From Liolophura sinensis (taxonomy: Eukaryota > Mollusca > Polyplacophora > Chitonida > Chitonidae), in NCBI RefSeq assembly GCF_032854445.1, contig NC_088295.1, forward strand, positions 70,522,028 to 70,586,027: 64,000 nucleotides of DNA, written 5' to 3'. The position numbers and the translations under genes are program-made. The notes below the pieces were generated by a model. It did not search any database, had not been told where the DNA came from, and saw nothing but the letters and a program-made list of their open reading frames with translations. Shown here one piece after another: positions 61,201-64,000 of this stretch (its first letter is position 1; each line of letters begins with the position of its first letter).

Positions 61201-63718
61201 TGTAGACGTCCTGCTTACTTCCCCGACGTGGACCACGTATATGCCACAGGCCAAACTGTCCGGCCGTCGATGCTTTATTATAGAGACCAAGATGGTAGAT
61301 GAATGGCGGCTTACATCGGAAGTACTGGAAACGGTATAGTGATAAACTGCGTGATAATGCTATTTGTGCATTGTGGTTATAGTTTCTGGAGGATGGGTGA
61401 ATGTTATAATATATACACGATCATTTATGCTGTCACAATTCTTGTTCTTCCGTTTATACATTCTCTTTCTTTTCTTAATTGCAGGCTCTTTCTGAAATTC
61501 CAGGCTCAGATCCTAAACTGATGATATTTTGTAATCCTGATAATCCAAGTAAGTTAACTTTATTTACATTACAATGTAGTTTCACAACAAAGACGCTTAC
61601 ATATCGAGTTGATGTTTTCTCTAAACCTAGTGAAGTCACACGAGTGTATTGTAGTGTAGTCTACGAACTATGTAGAGGCGCCAGAACAACACTGTATGCG
61701 TTACATTATGTATACAGAGTAAATGTCATGTATACGGAGTACATTTTATGATCATTCTGATTTACTTTTAAAACTGATTTGTTTTATATTACAAATTTTT
61801 CAATGTGTTCTTTTCCAGCGGGAACATCGTATAGCGATGCGCATTTGGAAAGTTTAAGGTATGTTCTTTTCAGTCTTTGAGAAACATTTCCTTTCGACTG
61901 TGCTCAGTCTGATTATTGTATGAAACAGATGGACATGATCATTTGATCAAATCAAAGGTCGTCCAAGCCAGGAGTAGATTGATCATCATTACGGGGAACG
62001 CAGAGTCTCTCTGATTGAAAAAGGGACAGGTTTAGGGATCTGGATAAAAGGGGATCAGTTCCGTCATCCATCAATAAATACATTGACAAATGCTGTCTGA
62101 AAACTGACTAATTTTTGTGGACGACATATACCATTGTGATTTTGTTTAGGTGGCGGACTTGTTGTCTGCTTCACATAGCATAACTAGCTGTTGGCTATAA
62201 CTGTTCAGGGATCATTTTCATCCGGATGAACTTATATCATTGCCACCCACCAATGTTTAACATACATTGTCCTACATCAGTTCATGGAAGTTTGTCTCGT
62301 CTGTTTGTAGTGAAGCATTTCGTCGGCACAAGATTATCGTCCTGTCTGATGAGATCTATGGAAGACTGCGTTATGATGGTAAACACAGGTCGTTAACTCA
62401 GGTAACCAGAATTTTGTGTTGTGCAATGCTGCCTAAAGTATTATTATTTGTATGACCTGTAATGCCTTCCAGTGGCGATAGGCGCTCATGGGGATAAAAA
62501 GGAAGGGATATGTAGGGGGAACTGCAACTATGATACAAATCTACTGCGGATCCAGAACAAGCAAATAAATGCGAACACGTGACCCCATCATAGGCTTGGC
62601 GTAATATGGGACACAAAGCATTTCATTCAAAGCACATGGGGTATATTGCTTACATTATATACTTTGCTTCAAGTTAAAGGAGAAGAAAACTTAAAACAAT
62701 GACACTATAGGCTGAAAAGAGCATATTTTTTCTATCTAGTGGTGCCTATTGCATAATTTTGCGATTTTTCCCCGCCATACACGTTAAGTCTGAAAACGGC
62801 AAAACTGACATAAATCTCTGAGTTCATCGCGCCCTCCATCTTTAACATCATGTAATTTATGCTGGGGGTGTGTTGCCTCTCAGCCAGTGAGAGTCATTAA
62901 AACTACCGGCTTGTTCGTGTAAACTTGGAACCTACGTCCAACATTCCGGTTATCCGATCGTCAAGCGGAAAACGAACTGTACTGTTGTGTGTTCGCTACC
63001 TTCTGGGAAGAAGAGTTTTACCGGAAATGTACCAACTGCACTTTGGCGGTTTCCGACGGCAATTCTCTGCCTAACACAAAAGACTTTCAGGACTAGTTCT
63101 TAGACAAAATGGAGTCGCCCACAGCGGATTTTGGCGCTGACTTTATTTATAATTTATCAACTTGGGGTACACATTAGAATTTTTATGGCATTCACCTGCG
63201 AGGAAATGCACTCTTTTCAATGGCATTTGTTTGATATTTAAATGTTCTTCTCTTTAAAATGTTTCGTCTAGGCTAGATTATTTTAGTAGATTAATTATTT
63301 ACGTAATTTGTGATTATGGGGTTTGTAATACGTTGCATGACGTTTACATGTGAGTGGCACAATTTGTTTACCAATGTTGAACACATTACTGAAGATTTAC
63401 CCTGATGATTCGTGATAACACACACAGAGATCTACAGTTTTTGGATTTTAATTTTATAGCCTCTTGGCGTGTGAGGATTGATGTCGGGAAATTTACGTCA
63501 ACGAGTTGTTAGTCAAGTATCACATAAATGGTAATGATCGAACTCTGTATGCTGATATGCACACTGAAGATACGCCTTTTTTTGGAAACTGCTATTCGTG
63601 ATGGTCAGAAGAATTCGTGTTTTAGTAAATCATTACAATTTTCTTCCTCCAGTTTTATCCGGAAGGCACCATCTTATCCACGGGGTTATCCAAGTGGGCA
63701 AGTGCTGGAGGGTGGCGG
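58240..63718 (+). CDS. Class I/II PLP-dependent aminotransferase, 5' part; exon 1 out of frame here; runs off the window
   Basis: Segments: 58,240-58,459; 60,614-60,748; 61,206-61,333; 61,485-61,548; 61,819-61,858; 62,311-62,401; 63,653-63,718, all GT-AG and in phase from exon 2 on. Seen: LNETIREQ, HHLAFGQSPFP, DYLPVNG|LLELR, VVGAGSKQLIY, TSPTWTTY, IFCNPDNP|TGTSYS, VLSDEIYGRLRYDGKHRSL, and LSKWASAGGWR with the lysine expected to carry pyridoxal phosphate. This matches fold-type-I aspartate/aromatic aminotransferase-like enzymes, with the small domain beyond the window. Oddity: exon 1 shifts frame near 58,330, hits a TGA at 58,396-58,398, and carries a 22-base tandem duplication (58,397-58,418 and 58,419-58,440). 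Family motifs are kept in the shifted frame, so the damage is recent, allelic, or an assembly error. Substrate cannot be told. Confidence 0.85.
58397..58440 (+). repeat. Perfect 22-bp tandem duplication in aminotransferase exon 1
   Basis: gaaacggtttgcaggggtca+ac occurs twice back to back. With one copy removed, the frame coding AFGQSPFP runs directly into the frame coding DYLPVNG at 58,441, so the second copy looks like the newer addition. Confidence 0.95.
58520..58902 (-). mobile_element. Possible solo LTR (fossil), low confidence
   Basis: Plus-strand ends are TGTGAGCGGG and GGTCACA, giving the TG...CA ends usual for LTRs, and the minus strand carries aataaa signals near the expected place. 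About 383 bases in intron 1 of the aminotransferase gene. No clear target-site duplication was found, and no internal retroelement genes are present. Confidence 0.25.
59494..59617. mobile_element. Fold-back element with inverted arms
   Basis: gaagccctcttaacgttaag, agcacgtaactac on the left; gtagttacgttctcc, taacgttaagagggcttcg on the right. The arms are about 33 bases with a 40-base loop. Each arm also contains the self-palindrome cttaacgttaag or close to it. Lies in the aminotransferase first intron. Confidence 0.75.
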
Positions 63719-64000
63719 GTAAGCTTTATGGATTGTATGCGTTGACATACAAGCATTATTAGATTTGTAGTAAGTCATTTACGCAACCAATTACTAGTTG
63801 ATCAGATGCTTTTGTTATCATGTGGGCCTTCTTATTATCTGGCAATTAAACTGCTGTTCGACATTTTTCCGCCCAGTCTGATCTGTATGAAACTTGCACA
63901 TTTCAGACTATATCACTTTGCATGGTTCGTCGCAGCTCTTCGTATATACTCGTTATCAACATCATCTTTGCTTTTTCGTTGCTGGACGACAGTGCATTTA

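Noticed and set aside
1-64000. CRISPR array, bacterial operon or toxin-antitoxin system
   Set aside because: The tandem arrays here are head-to-tail minisatellites without unique spacers, and the genes are spliced animal genes.

Overview
Animal nuclear DNA: intron-rich genes with GT-AG junctions, AATAAA-type poly(A) signals, AT-rich introns, minisatellites and many tRNA-derived SINE copies. Two SINE families look like types I associate with mollusc genomes: one ends in a 'ttcttgagtacggcgtaaaacacc' type tail plus (aaat)n, the other in 'gtgagtgagtgcttgggg' type sequence. A mollusc is my best guess; species cannot be told.

Layout. 1-700: pentanucleotide satellite (tacta/tactg). About 1,140-3,430: a decayed type-B DNA polymerase fossil of a virus-like element, with related direct repeats at about 116-205 and 4,008-4,105. 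4,200-7,700: low-complexity DNA and one SINE. 7,727-16,640 (+): gene 1, an unrecognised AT-hook, acidic, probably nuclear protein (seven coding exons, 809 aa), with a minisatellite in intron 5 that seems to have grown out of an exon/splice-donor junction. 16,640-22,480: intergenic, with SINEs, a perfect 40-bp palindrome and a large inverted repeat. About 22,480-47,175 (+): a Grainyhead/CP2-family transcription factor of the LSF/UBP1 branch (16 coding-exon positions, 520 aa), with a tandemly duplicated 42-nt exon and two minisatellites in introns. 48,480-57,186 (-): Rheb, eight coding exons, 186 aa, converging tail to tail on the CP2 gene. 58,240-63,718 and beyond (+): a class I/II PLP-dependent aminotransferase, running off the window end; its first coding exon is out of frame in this sequence.

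The three named genes are unrelated neighbours: a transcription factor, an upstream activator of mTORC1, and a metabolic enzyme. Nothing suggests an operon or a gene cluster. Rheb and the aminotransferase are divergent, with about 1 kb between start codons. Every exon join was checked for reading phase by hand. All identities rest on recognising family motifs; no database search was possible.
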